A stretch of 64,000 nucleotides of DNA, taken from positions 1 to 64,000 of the forward strand of contig JABJJO010000200.1 in assembly GCA_018660825.1 (NCBI GenBank). Reading direction: 5' to 3'. The translations under genes were made by a program, and so were the position numbers. Each line of letters starts with the position of its first letter. The first letter of the stretch is position 1. The stretch comes from Planctomycetaceae bacterium (GTDB taxonomy: Bacteria > Planctomycetota > Planctomycetia > Pirellulales > Pirellulaceae). The notes below the pieces were generated by a model. The model did not search any database, was not told where the DNA came from, and saw only the letters and a program-made list of their open reading frames with translations. Of this stretch, positions 17,525 to 27,340 are shown piece after piece.

Positions 17525-18520
17525 ATGCAAACGCTCCATCATAATGCGCATGCCCGGGCAGGATTATTAGGTAATCCCTCAGACGGATATCACGGCAAGA
17601 CAATTTCCGTGAGTGTCCCTGCCTTCGCCGCGACAGTCACGTTGTATGAATGGGAGACGTTGGAAATTATTGCATCGCGTGAAGATCGCAGCCGATTCGG
17701 ATCCGTCTTAGAACTAGCCCAAGATGTCGAATTGCACGGTTACTATGGTGGCATTCGCCTAGTTAAAGCAACGATCAAGAAGTTTGTTGAGTTTTGTAAT
17801 GGCAAGCATACATTACATGATCGCAATTTTTCCATCCGTTATAACAGCGATATTCCTCGAGCGGTGGGTTTAGCGGGGTCGAGTGCTATTATCGTCGCAA
17901 CCCTGCGTGCTCTAATGAATTTCTACGAGGTCGGCATTCCCCTAGAAGTTCAACCTTCGCTTGTACTAAGCGTCGAAAAGGACGAGTTGAGTATTCAAGG
18001 CGGGTTGCAAGACCGAGTCATTCAAGTGTACGACGGATTGGTATATATGGATTTTTCCGAGCAAGCGAGCACCAACCAACAGGGTCTTTGTTGTGGCACA
18101 TATGAACGATTGTCCGCGAAAAACTTGCCGCCATTATTTTTGGCATATGATGCCACCGTCGGTGAACCAACCGAAGTGTTCCACAATCGACTCCGCGAAC
18201 GCTTTGCACAAGGAGAATCAAAGGTAGTCAATGCCATGACTCGTTTTGCCGAAATCGCCGCAGAGGGTCGCGGGGTGATACAGGAAAACAACTGGGCGCG
18301 GTTGAACGAACTGATCGACGAAAATTTCGATCTACGCAATTCGATTTGCCAATTACCCACTGCACAAGTTGACATGATTACGCGTGCACGAAAGGTGGGT
18401 GCGAGCGCCAAGTTTGCGGGATCCGGCGGCGCCATCATTGGCATCTACCAAGACGACTCGATGTTCGATCAACTTCAATTAACACTCAATCAAATCGGTT
18501 GCGATATATTGAAAGTGTGA
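17525..18520 (+). CDS. GHMP kinase, glucuronokinase-like
   Basis: The 331-residue sugar kinase has all three GHMP motifs: an N-terminal substrate loop RAGLLGNPSDGYHGKTIS, the ATP-binding PRAVGLAGSSAIIVATLRAL near residue 115, and the C-terminal GASAKFAGSGGAIIGI. The first motif is close to plant glucuronokinase (GLLGNPSDVY...), which makes glucuronate 1-phosphate. With the nucleotidyltransferase just upstream it could form a salvage route to a UDP-uronic acid. Other GHMP sugar kinases (galacto-, arabino-, L-fucokinase types) remain possible. Its 3' end converges on the glucose-dehydrogenase-like gene, with an imperfect palindrome over the stop codon. Confidence 0.82.
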   Translation: MQTLHHNAHARAGLLGNPSDGYHGKTISVSVPAFAATVTLYEWETLEIIASREDRSRFGSVLELAQDVELHGYYGGIRLVKATIKKFVEFCNGKHTLHDRNFSIRYNSDIPRAVGLAGSSAIIVATLRALMNFYEVGIPLEVQPSLVLSVEKDELSIQGGLQDRVIQVYDGLVYMDFSEQASTNQQGLCCGTYERLSAKNLPPLFLAYDATVGEPTEVFHNRLRERFAQGESKVVNAMTRFAEIAAEGRGVIQENNWARLNELIDENFDLRNSICQLPTAQVDMITRARKVGASAKFAGSGGAIIGIYQDDSMFDQLQLTLNQIGCDILKV

Positions 18521-18532
18521 AATATTTCTCAC
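18515..18532. repeat. Imperfect palindrome at convergent gene ends
   Basis: GTGTGAAATATTTCTCAC pairs with itself at 8 of 9 positions and spans the kinase stop codon, ending 6 bases before the 3' end of the opposing gene. It could mark transcript ends on both strands, but without T-runs it is not a convincing terminator. Confidence 0.25.
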
Positions 18533-18537
18533 CGTCT

Positions 18538-19638
18538 CTACTGGGCAACGTTCATGTAGACTTTCAACGCCTGTTTGTCTTCGACTAATAACCGCATCAA
18601 CTCTTGATAATTCTCTAAACCATCGACCGGATTGGTAAGAATACGTTGAGCGACACCGGGATACATGACTTCGCCTAATGCCAAATCGGCAATCCCCGCC
18701 TCGAAGTGCGTGCGATTTGCGTTAACACTACCCAATAAAAGTTTATTCCCTAGCACCCATTGCATGTTGACTTCATCCGATGGCACTTCACACTGGCGAT
18801 CACCTCCAGTCACACTTGTCCATACCAACACACCGTTGTGTCCAAGATGCCGCATACTGTCAAACGCAACCGCACTAGATCCAGTCGCATCCACGATCAA
18901 ATCTGCCTTGCCAACTTGCCCAACCAATGCTTCCATATCTGTCTCCGTGGTCGACACATAGGTTGCTTCGAAGCCTTCCACAATTTCCGAATTTAGGGTT
19001 CCTTTTGCGGATCTCGCCATCGTGAAAACGTCCAAACCACGAAGCTTGAGAACCAACGTCGATAACAAACCGATCTGCCCAGCACCCATCACAAACGCTC
19101 GCTGCGGTCGCCAGACTTTCATCCGTTGCTGAACTTCATAGGCTTGTCCAATCGCTTTAGCTGCGCAACTCATCGGCTCCATCAATACATGCAAATGACT
19201 CAACCCCACTGGGATCTTGACGACATACTCCTCCGCATCAACAAAATATTCGGTCATGAACCCATGCCGAAGATTAATGCCCCGCTCGTAATACACCTCT
19301 TCGCTAGTCATATCGTACGTACCAATTTGATCGTAGATGGAACCACCCGGGCGACGAACCGTGGCTGTCACCAAATCGCCAACCCGCACGCGGCGCACGT
19401 TCGCACCCACTTCCTCAACAACTCCATAGCACTCGTGACCAATCGTCAAAAAATCGCAGCCTTCCGGAGCGTTGCCATATAATGCGTCGTTTATTTCCTT
19501 GTCGGTTGCGTCCACACCAACCTTTAATACCCGAACCAAAACACCCGTGCCATCCTCAATATCATCAATCTGTGGCTGGGGAAGATCCGTCATGTGAACA
19601 CTATTGGGTGTTCCAGGTTTTACAGCAATCGCTTTCAT
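18538..19638 (-). CDS. Glucose 1-dehydrogenase-like medium-chain dehydrogenase
   Basis: The 366-residue protein has the layout of archaeal-type glucose dehydrogenases of the MDR superfamily: [19 protein letters not shown] (Asp rather than Cys as the first zinc-site residue), [16 protein letters not shown] with the zinc His-Glu pair, [18 protein letters not shown], and a Rossmann motif [21 protein letters not shown]. The DATD motif distinguishes it from alcohol dehydrogenases. It likely oxidises an aldose with NAD(P). It is divergent from the aldehyde dehydrogenase gene across a 261-base gap, and both could act in sugar oxidation. Confidence 0.86.
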   Translation of the reverse strand: MKAIAVKPGTPNSVHMTDLPQPQIDDIEDGTGVLVRVLKVGVDATDKEINDALYGNAPEGCDFLTIGHECYGVVEEVGANVRRVRVGDLVTATVRRPGGSIYDQIGTYDMTSEEVYYERGINLRHGFMTEYFVDAEEYVVKIPVGLSHLHVLMEPMSCAAKAIGQAYEVQQRMKVWRPQRAFVMGAGQIGLLSTLVLKLRGLDVFTMARSAKGTLNSEIVEGFEATYVSTTETDMEALVGQVGKADLIVDATGSSAVAFDSMRHLGHNGVLVWTSVTGGDRQCEVPSDEVNMQWVLGNKLLLGSVNANRTHFEAGIADLALGEVMYPGVAQRILTNPVDGLENYQELMRLLVEDKQALKVYMNVAQ

Positions 19639-19899
19639 TAATCGTTATCTTTCCGTTATATTGAGCCAATTGGTTTTATTATTATCGCCACTCCTATTGT
19701 TATCTGCTTAAGGCAAACATTAAACGGGGAGACCTCGACTTTTTCATTTTTCATTCCTTTTTGGTGGCTAGGGGCAGAGCGAACTCAAACGGGGATCAGA
19801 CAACGCAGTAAAATCCATAAAATATGTTCTAATATCGGTAAACACGTTATCATTGTTAAGATATCAACCCATTTCTAGTCAACTTGGAGTAGCGCTACC
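19639..19899. promoter_or_regulatory. Divergent intergenic region (glucose dehydrogenase / ALDH)
   Basis: The 261-base gap must hold both promoters. GGAG about 10 bases before the ATG at 19900 is a usable ribosome binding site. I see no clear -10/-35 pair, repeat or RNA gene in the rest. Confidence 0.3.
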
Positions 19900-21369
19900 A
19901 TGTCCACAGCAGAAACCATCAGCCGTCCTACAATTCGTCAAACCCAATGCTTTATCGGTGGCGAATGGATTCCCGCACAAAGTGGTAAAACCTTCGAAAC
20001 CCACCACCCTGCTACCGGTGAAGTGATTGCTACGGTCGCTGAAGGCGATGTCGGGGATGTCGATGCGGCTGTCGAAGCTGCTCGAAAAGCCTTCGATGAA
20101 GGCCCCTGGCGAACGATGGATGCGCGCGAACGTGGCCGAATTATGTATCGCCTGGCGGATCTGATCGAAGCGGAACTTGATGAGCTGGCAGCACTGGAAA
20201 CACTGGATAACGGCAAGCCTATCAGTGACTCACTCGCGGCAGACCTACCACTAACGATAGATTGCCTACGGTATTACGCCGGCTACGCTGACAAAATTCA
20301 TGGTCAAACAATCCCCGTAAACGGAAACTTCTTTACGTACACCAAAAAGGAGCCGGTGGGAGTCGTTGGTCAGATCATTCCTTGGAATTTCCCGATGCTG
20401 ATGGTCGCGTGGAAATGGGGCCCTGCCCTTGCCGCCGGTTGTACGATTGTGATGAAGCCAGCCGAGCAAACTCCACTCACCTGCCTGCGGATGGCGCGTC
20501 TCGCTCAAAAAGCTGGCATCCCGGATGGCGTTATTAACATCGTCCCCGGCTACGGACCGACTGCCGGCGCTGCAATCGTCGCCCATCCCGGTGTCGACAA
20601 GGTCGCGTTTACGGGTGAATACAAAACAGCGCAAATCATCATGGCGGAAGCTGCTCCGACGCTTAAACGTCTTACTTTTGAACTTGGTGGTAAAAGCCCG
20701 AACGTCGTCTTCAACGACGCAGACCTCGACGCAGCCGCTGCCGGTTCTCATTTCGCCCTCTACTTTAATCAAGGCCAGTGCTGTTGTGCCGGTAGTCGCT
20801 TGTTTGTCCAAGAAGACATTCACGACCAATTTGTGGAGAAACTCGTCAACATGAACAACGATCGAGTGCTGGGAGATCCGTTTTCAACTGCCACTGAACA
20901 AGGTCCGCAAGTCGACCAGGCACAGTTCGACAAGATCATGGACTACATTGAGATCGGTAAAAGTGAAGGCGCCCAATGCTTGACCGGGGGAACAGCGGAT
21001 GATGCTGGAAATTTGTATGTTAAGCCAACACTGTTTGACGGCGTTACCGATGAAATGAAAATCGCGACTGATGAAATCTTTGGCCCCGTGCTTTCGATAC
21101 TAACATTCAAGGACACCGAGGAGCTAATTCAACGAGCCAACAATACATTTTACGGACTTGCAGCAGCCGTCTGGTCACGTGACATCGGTAAAGCCCACTA
21201 TTTAGCCGACCGCATACGTGCTGGAACGGTTTGGGTTAACTGCTACGATGTATTCGATGCAGCTGCTCCATTTGGTGGTTTCAAAATGTCAGGACTTGGT
21301 CGAGAACTTGGTCAAGAAGGCCTCAATAACTACCTTGAAACTAAAACCGTAACCGTCGCCTTGGACTAG
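19900..21369 (+). CDS. NAD-dependent aldehyde dehydrogenase
   Basis: The 489-residue class 1/2-type aldehyde dehydrogenase oxidises aldehydes to acids. The family order is complete: [58 protein letters not shown] (cofactor binding), the general base in [18 protein letters not shown] and the nucleophile in [15 protein letters not shown], where three cysteines stand in a row. The usual FTGSTEVG is FTGEYKTAQ, a change near the NAD pyrophosphate site. [12 protein letters not shown] and the C-terminal [15 protein letters not shown] are normal. The substrate is unknown. The next gene on the strand is an FdhF/YdeP-type molybdoenzyme. Confidence 0.94.
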   Translation: MSTAETISRPTIRQTQCFIGGEWIPAQSGKTFETHHPATGEVIATVAEGDVGDVDAAVEAARKAFDEGPWRTMDARERGRIMYRLADLIEAELDELAALETLDNGKPISDSLAADLPLTIDCLRYYAGYADKIHGQTIPVNGNFFTYTKKEPVGVVGQIIPWNFPMLMVAWKWGPALAAGCTIVMKPAEQTPLTCLRMARLAQKAGIPDGVINIVPGYGPTAGAAIVAHPGVDKVAFTGEYKTAQIIMAEAAPTLKRLTFELGGKSPNVVFNDADLDAAAAGSHFALYFNQGQCCCAGSRLFVQEDIHDQFVEKLVNMNNDRVLGDPFSTATEQGPQVDQAQFDKIMDYIEIGKSEGAQCLTGGTADDAGNLYVKPTLFDGVTDEMKIATDEIFGPVLSILTFKDTEELIQRANNTFYGLAAAVWSRDIGKAHYLADRIRAGTVWVNCYDVFDAAAPFGGFKMSGLGRELGQEGLNNYLETKTVTVALD

Positions 21370-21415
21370 CTAACAGCTCCATTCGTAGCGAAGGCGATGC
21401 AATTTTTACGTTTTA

Positions 21416-23638
21416 ATGTGCCTCACCATGAGAAAACCTAAAAGTGCTGGTGGCTGGCAGGCCATCCGTTATGTGCTCAAAAAATCGTGGCAATCCGGCA
21501 GTATGTGGCGGATGTGGAAGGCGCTGCGCAGCCGCAACACTTGCAAAACCTGTGCCCTCGGGATGGGCGGGCAACAGGGTGGAATGGTCAACGAAGCAGG
21601 ACGCTCACTTGAAATGTGTAAAAAATCACTGCAGGCCATGGCCGCCGATATGCAAGGAGCCATTGCCGATGATTTCTTCTCAACCTATACCATTGCCCAA
21701 CTACAACAGTTCTCTTCCTATGACCTCGAACACGCTGGGCGACTAAACCAACCTGTCATTTATGAAAAGCATCCTACCGTCGACGGCAGCGGTCAGGGCG
21801 ACGATCAACATTTTCGCACGATTAGTTGGGACGACGCCTATAGACGCATCACTCAAGCCCTCAGTGAAATACCGGCGGACGACAGTTTCTGGTATTTCAG
21901 TGGCCGCAGCAGTAACGAAGCTGGGTTTCTACTACAACTCTTCGCGCGGTTGTATGGTACGAACAACGTCAACAACTGCAGCTTTTACTGCCACCAAGCC
22001 AGCGGCGTTGGCTTGACTAGCAGCATTGGAAGTGGCACAGCAACGGTCGTACTTGCTGACGTGGAGCAAGCCGACCTCGTGTTCATCATCGGAGGCAATC
22101 CGCCGAGTAATCATCCCCGCCTCATGACTTCATTGATGCATGTAAAAAATGCGGGCGGTGAAGTGATCGTCGTCAATCCGGTACGTGAGGTTGGATTGGT
22201 TAACTTCAAGGTTCCCAGTAATCCCTATAGTATGTTATTCGGCACTCCCATTGCCAACCAATATGTACAACCTCATATCGGCGGCGATCTGGCCATGCTC
22301 AGCGGTATTGCCAAAGCCGTCGATGAGATGGGTGGCACCGACCTCCAATTCCTAGGCCAATATTGTGAAAATAGTGACGCCTGGCTCGCTAGCATTCGCA
22401 AACTCGACTGGCAAGAAATTACCTACAAATCGGGACTCACCGAAGAGGCCATCCGCGATATGGCCGCTACTTACTGTAATGCCGAGAACGTTATTTTCTG
22501 TTGGACGATGGGAATAACACACCACCAACACGGAGTGCAAAATGTCCAAGCGATCGCCAACTTGGCATTAATGCGGGCCATGGTAGGTCGCCCTCAGGCG
22601 GGCCTACTGCCGATTCGTGGACACAGTAATGTACAAGGCATCGGTTCGGTTGGCGTTACACCAAAATTGAAAGATGCGATTTTTTCGTCGCTTGAAAGTG
22701 AACTGGGCGTTTCACTTCCCACAACCAAGGGACTCGACACGCTCGGATGCATGGAAGGCGCTGATCGCGGCGATCTAAAAATTGGTTTCTGCTTAGGTGG
22801 AAATTTATATGGATCAAATCCCGACCTTGCTTTCGCGAAACAAAGTTTGCAGAAACTAGAAACCATCGTCTATCTCAGCACGACACTCAACACCGGACAC
22901 GCGCACGGCTTAGCGGATCAGACAATCATTCTACCAGTCCTCGCGCGGGATGAAGAACCACAACGCACGACCCAAGAATCAATGTTCAACTTTGTGCGAT
23001 TGAGTGATGGTGGTCCCACACGGGTTCAGGGACCACGCAGTGAGATCGAAATTATTGCAGACATTGCCGACCAACTCCTTACGGATTCAACTCCCATCGA
23101 CTGGAAGATGATGAAGCAATCCGTCAACATTCGTACAGCCATCAGCAAGACCATCCCTGGGTTTGAAGCGATTGCTGAAATTGAAGAAGAACAAGGGGAA
23201 TTTCAAATCGCCGGTCGTACGTTTCATCAACCACGATTTGCAACTCCCTCAGGAAAAGCCGTTTTACATTGTCATGAACTACCGGAGTTACGCGGCGGCG
23301 ACCAATCGCTGCGTTTAATGACCGTTCGCAGTGAAGGACAATTCAACACAGTCGTTTATGAACAACAGGATATTTATCGGGGCCAAGAACGACGAGACGT
23401 TGTCTTAATTCACTCCGATGACCTGCAACGATTAGGACTTGCACATGATCAAATCGTGACAATCCAAAGCGAAACTGGTGAATTAGACAATATCCGCGTT
23501 CGCGCATATGACGATATTCGGCAAGGGAACGCGCTGATGTACTTCCCAGAAGCCAACATCCTGATTCCACGCCAAGTTGATCCTCAATCACAGACTCCGG
23601 CATTTAAGGGGGCGTTGATTAAGATTTTGGTATCGTAA
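21416..23638 (+). CDS. FdhF/YdeP family molybdopterin oxidoreductase
   Basis: The 740-residue protein has the N-terminal pattern of YdeP-like proteins: GGWQAIRYVLKKSWQSGS..MWKALRSRNTCKTCALGMGGQQGGM, with a short CxxC site. The molybdopterin-binding core follows (WYFSGRSSNEAGFLLQLFARLYGTNNVNNCSFYCHQASGVGL, IGGNPPSNHPRLM, GHSNVQGIGSVG, NTGHAHGLADQTIILPVLARDEEP). The C-terminal dinucleotide-binding domain closes the protein. The family resembles formate dehydrogenase H but the physiological reaction is unsettled. The codon at 21416 is used; ATG at 21428 is a close alternative. Confidence 0.9.
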   Translation: MCLTMRKPKSAGGWQAIRYVLKKSWQSGSMWRMWKALRSRNTCKTCALGMGGQQGGMVNEAGRSLEMCKKSLQAMAADMQGAIADDFFSTYTIAQLQQFSSYDLEHAGRLNQPVIYEKHPTVDGSGQGDDQHFRTISWDDAYRRITQALSEIPADDSFWYFSGRSSNEAGFLLQLFARLYGTNNVNNCSFYCHQASGVGLTSSIGSGTATVVLADVEQADLVFIIGGNPPSNHPRLMTSLMHVKNAGGEVIVVNPVREVGLVNFKVPSNPYSMLFGTPIANQYVQPHIGGDLAMLSGIAKAVDEMGGTDLQFLGQYCENSDAWLASIRKLDWQEITYKSGLTEEAIRDMAATYCNAENVIFCWTMGITHHQHGVQNVQAIANLALMRAMVGRPQAGLLPIRGHSNVQGIGSVGVTPKLKDAIFSSLESELGVSLPTTKGLDTLGCMEGADRGDLKIGFCLGGNLYGSNPDLAFAKQSLQKLETIVYLSTTLNTGHAHGLADQTIILPVLARDEEPQRTTQESMFNFVRLSDGGPTRVQGPRSEIEIIADIADQLLTDSTPIDWKMMKQSVNIRTAISKTIPGFEAIAEIEEEQGEFQIAGRTFHQPRFATPSGKAVLHCHELPELRGGDQSLRLMTVRSEGQFNTVVYEQQDIYRGQERRDVVLIHSDDLQRLGLAHDQIVTIQSETGELDNIRVRAYDDIRQGNALMYFPEANILIPRQVDPQSQTPAFKGALIKILVS

Positions 23639-23672
23639 GCCTAATCCTCTCTTTGCCGTGCCATGCTGAACC

Positions 23673-25787
23673 ATGCCCGATCTCACAACCAACATTAAGC
23701 GATTTTCAGCCGCAACAATATTGTCCAGCGCGCTGCTGCTCTTTTTGATTCAACCCATCGTGAGTAAATCCATTCTTGGTTGGTTCGGCGGTGCACCCAA
23801 TGTATGGACAACATGTATGCTGTTCTTCCAATCCGTATTGGTACTTGGCTACGCCTATGCTCACCTGCTGAGTTCACTACCAATGCGGCGTCAAGTCGTG
23901 ATACATTTGTGCGTGCTCGTGGCAGCGCTCGTGACGTTGCCCGTCGTCGCCGATGCATCTTGGCAACCAGACCCCTCGTCTAATCCGACGCTAGCGATTC
24001 TACAGTTACTCCTGATTCACGTTGGCATGTCCTACTTTGTACTTTCCACGACCGGTCCGCTGGTGCAAAGCTGGTTCGCCCGCAGCCTCACCGAGGGCAC
24101 ACCCTATCGATTATATGCTCTGTCGAGTGTCGGTTCTCTGGTCGCATTAATTGCCTACCCGCTGTTTGTCGAAGTCATGTTCGATACCACCCGACAGGGC
24201 TGGATTTGGTCCGCAGGATTTCTAGGGTTTGCAATATGTATCACGATTCTCGGTCAATACTGTTTTCGTGCCCCCACAACTCAAGATATTGATCAAACGG
24301 AATCGCCCGCTGTACTCAAAAAAACACCTCCTCTGCAGATTCTTAAATGGATTGCTTTGGCCTGCTTGCCCTCAATATTACTGTTAGCCATCACTGATCA
24401 ATTAACGCAGGATGTTGCTGTAACGCCTTTCCTGTGGGTCCTCCCACTAGCAATCTACTTGCTGAGCTTCATTATTTGTTTTGATCGGCCCGCCTGGTTC
24501 AATCGCTCATGGTATGCAACTGCCACCGCTCTGCTTATCCTCATTCTTAGCTTGCTCTATATACGCGAATCGGTCGATGCGTTTTTCGGCGGAAGTTTGC
24601 TGCAATCACTTGCGGAGAGCTTGATCGGTACCACGGCCTTAATGGCAGCTACTCTATTCGCCATTTGCATGCTGTGCCATGGTGAACTGTATCAACTCCG
24701 TCCCGTAAAAATAAAACTCACTCAATATTACGTAGCGATTTCCATCGGCGGGGCCCTCGGCGGGTTCTTTGTCTCAGTTATTTGCCCGCTCCTGTTCACT
24801 CAATATCATGAATTTCATTTGGGCCTCGTAGTTGCGTTTAGCGCTGCTGCAGTCCTGTTATTGCGATTAATACTCGATAAACCCGCCGTCACACAACTCG
24901 CCGTGGCACTTCCCGTCGGACTAGCATTCGGCATTGTTCTCATAAGTCAATGGGGAATGACTCAGACTGACGCACTTGTCGCCACTCGGAATTTCTACGG
25001 TGTCCTGCAAGTCACCACGACCGCAGCGACGGACACCACACCTGGAGTTAAAGAAATGCGTCACGGTAGAGTTGTTCATGGAGCACAACTTTTGAATCCA
25101 TTATTACTGCGGGAACCAACGACGTATTACGGTCGAAAAAGTGGTGTCGGACTCGTCTTCGACACACTCAATAACGTCGGCATATCAGGCACTCCAGCAC
25201 CTTTAGACATCGCGGCAGTCGGACTCGGTACCGGAACCCTTGCCATCTACCCAACCAATATCGATCGCATGACATATTTTGAAATCAATCCGGACGTCAT
25301 ACGACTTGCCAAGGAACACTTCACTTTCCTTCAATCCGCCGCAGCAATCGTAAAAACCACCACGATCGATGGTCGCTTAGGCGTAGCAACACTGCCTCAA
25401 CGCTCAACCGATCTGCTCATTCTCGATGCGTTCAGCAGCGACTCCATTCCGACGCACCTGCTGACTGTCGAAGCGTTTGAAATCTATCTCGATCGACTGC
25501 GAACCGAGGGGGTCATATGCATTCACATCAGCAATCAACATCTTGATCTAACCCCTGTACTAGCTGGTATTGCGGCTCATTTTGACCTTTCCATACGTAC
25601 GGTTCAATCGCAAGGTAAGGTTACGACTACGGAAAGCACCGACGACGCGCTATGGTGTATTCTAACTACCAATGCGGTTGTGCTAGCGTCCTTGGATCAT
25701 CAAGTGTCCGTGAACAGAGTCGCACCGGAAAGTGCAATCACACCGTGGACTGACCGATACAGCAATCTGTTGGGAATTCTGAAATGA
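23673..25787 (+). CDS. Membrane-fused spermidine synthase-like protein
   Basis: The 704-residue protein has an N-terminal half of about 10-12 hydrophobic helices (for example FSAATILSSALLLFLIQPIVSKSILGWFGG) and a C-terminal methyltransferase-fold domain. The latter shows IAAVGLGTGTLAIY (glycine-rich motif), YFEINPDVIRLAKEHF and LLILDAFSSDSIPTHLLTVEAFEIYL, as in spermidine-synthase-like proteins. Such fusions are widespread in bacteria and are often not true polyamine synthases. The gene overlaps the next, a glycosyltransferase-like membrane protein, by four bases (ATGA), so the two are likely translated together. Confidence 0.88.
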   Translation: MPDLTTNIKRFSAATILSSALLLFLIQPIVSKSILGWFGGAPNVWTTCMLFFQSVLVLGYAYAHLLSSLPMRRQVVIHLCVLVAALVTLPVVADASWQPDPSSNPTLAILQLLLIHVGMSYFVLSTTGPLVQSWFARSLTEGTPYRLYALSSVGSLVALIAYPLFVEVMFDTTRQGWIWSAGFLGFAICITILGQYCFRAPTTQDIDQTESPAVLKKTPPLQILKWIALACLPSILLLAITDQLTQDVAVTPFLWVLPLAIYLLSFIICFDRPAWFNRSWYATATALLILILSLLYIRESVDAFFGGSLLQSLAESLIGTTALMAATLFAICMLCHGELYQLRPVKIKLTQYYVAISIGGALGGFFVSVICPLLFTQYHEFHLGLVVAFSAAAVLLLRLILDKPAVTQLAVALPVGLAFGIVLISQWGMTQTDALVATRNFYGVLQVTTTAATDTTPGVKEMRHGRVVHGAQLLNPLLLREPTTYYGRKSGVGLVFDTLNNVGISGTPAPLDIAAVGLGTGTLAIYPTNIDRMTYFEINPDVIRLAKEHFTFLQSAAAIVKTTTIDGRLGVATLPQRSTDLLILDAFSSDSIPTHLLTVEAFEIYLDRLRTEGVICIHISNQHLDLTPVLAGIAAHFDLSIRTVQSQGKVTTTESTDDALWCILTTNAVVLASLDHQVSVNRVAPESAITPWTDRYSNLLGILK

Positions 25788-27319
25788 GCAACAATCGCCA
25801 AATTCGCACATTACGCTGGCTGTGTGCAATTGTTGCTGTCCTCGCGGTCACCGCGTTAACGGCAGCCGCGGACCATTTTGGGATGACGACATTATTCAAC
25901 CGAGCGCTGCCGTGCTTGGTTTTCTGCACAACCGTTGTGGTTTTCGTAGCGGCGATAGTTGGACTATTTGCACCGCAACAACACTGGCAATATCCCACGA
26001 CACAGCTATTCCAACTGACGCCCCCCCATCTCGATCCGCTGGTAACAACCAACAATGCTCGTAACGACAACTCAGCACGAAGTGGTTTTTTAATCATCTA
26101 CGTATTTTGGACGTTTGCAGTAGTCGCCAGTCGGTTCTATGTTCTGCATCAAGACCCAACCCACAGTGACCCCGCTGCATTTCTCAGGTTTGCTGAAGAA
26201 GTTCGCGGCTTCGGCGGTCCTCTGGAACTCGTCAAACAGCTTTACAACGGCCAATACACCCAAGCCAACCAGCACCCTCTAGTGATTGGAATCCTCTCAC
26301 TCAATCCAACTCTGACATTTGCCAAGTCAATCAGCCTCTGCGCTGGCTTTGGAACATTATTGTTGGTACTTTTGCACGTCTACAAAAAGCACGGTGTCTG
26401 GCCTGCAACTCTTGTAATAACACTGCTCAGTACAAATTCCGCCTTCGTCTATTTTGCCACGCTCGCCACCTGCGAAAGCCTGCTGATCTTGATCATGACG
26501 AGTGTCTGGGTTTTACTAGATTGGCGGTCATCACACGCACTATCAATGCGGCGCTGGTTTTTCATCGGTGCGCTTTTAGGACTGGCGTATTTAGCCAAAG
26601 GAACCGCACCTATTTTTCTAACCGGTGTCGTGGCGGGTTGTTTTGTAACGCGCTGGACGATTGTCGAATCCAGTAACATCAAACAACGACTGATAAGTTC
26701 GCTGCTGCCTGTGCTTGTCGTATGCGCCGGCTGGATCGTTGTCGCGCATCCACTACTGATACGCAATGTTAAAGTCTATGACAATCCGCTATACAGTGCT
26801 AATCAAACATTCTTCTACATGGATTCCTTTCCCAACGGGATTGATCCGTTTGGGCAAGTTGCAGCAATGGGCACTCCCGCGGAGATTCGAGCAGACTATT
26901 TAGCAACTCACACCTTGGTAGACATGACAAATCGTGCGGTGACCGGAACAGGGTGGCAAAGCTACATTTTCATTCGTTCACTTGGGCCAACTCCGCTTGA
27001 CGACAGTCGCGTGCTGTTTGGAGTAATATTTACATTACTAGCAGGCCTGTCACTGCTTCACGAATCAACGGTGATTAAGACGACACTGGCAATTTGGATC
27101 GCCTTGAGTCTGCTGTTGTTTGGTTGGTACATTCCGATTGCTGCTGGGCAACGTTTCATGGCACCGTTATTGCCGCTACTATTAGCGTATGCTGGTGTCG
27201 GCATGTGGCGCGTCATGTCCTATGCCCAACAATGGTCGCGGACGACCATTGTGTTAGTTTTCGGAGTCATCTGGAACGCAATTTGGCTCGTATGGACAAC
27301 CATCGCCATCTGGCCATAG
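25784..27319 (+). CDS. GT-C type (GT39-like) membrane glycosyltransferase
   Basis: The 511-residue integral membrane protein has about 10-12 hydrophobic helices. The first large loop contains HQDPTHSDPAAFLRFAEEV and later QANQHPLVIGILSL, resembling the acidic first loop and HPxx motif of ArnT/PMT-type glycosyltransferases that use polyprenyl-linked sugars. Sequence similarity is by pattern only. The start overlaps the spermidine-synthase-like gene by four bases. It ends 21 bases from the 3' end of mutS on the other strand. Confidence 0.7.
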   Translation: MSNNRQIRTLRWLCAIVAVLAVTALTAAADHFGMTTLFNRALPCLVFCTTVVVFVAAIVGLFAPQQHWQYPTTQLFQLTPPHLDPLVTTNNARNDNSARSGFLIIYVFWTFAVVASRFYVLHQDPTHSDPAAFLRFAEEVRGFGGPLELVKQLYNGQYTQANQHPLVIGILSLNPTLTFAKSISLCAGFGTLLLVLLHVYKKHGVWPATLVITLLSTNSAFVYFATLATCESLLILIMTSVWVLLDWRSSHALSMRRWFFIGALLGLAYLAKGTAPIFLTGVVAGCFVTRWTIVESSNIKQRLISSLLPVLVVCAGWIVVAHPLLIRNVKVYDNPLYSANQTFFYMDSFPNGIDPFGQVAAMGTPAEIRADYLATHTLVDMTNRAVTGTGWQSYIFIRSLGPTPLDDSRVLFGVIFTLLAGLSLLHESTVIKTTLAIWIALSLLLFGWYIPIAAGQRFMAPLLPLLLAYAGVGMWRVMSYAQQWSRTTIVLVFGVIWNAIWLVWTTIAIWP

Positions 27320-27340
27320 TGTCATTCATTGCCCCACGCT

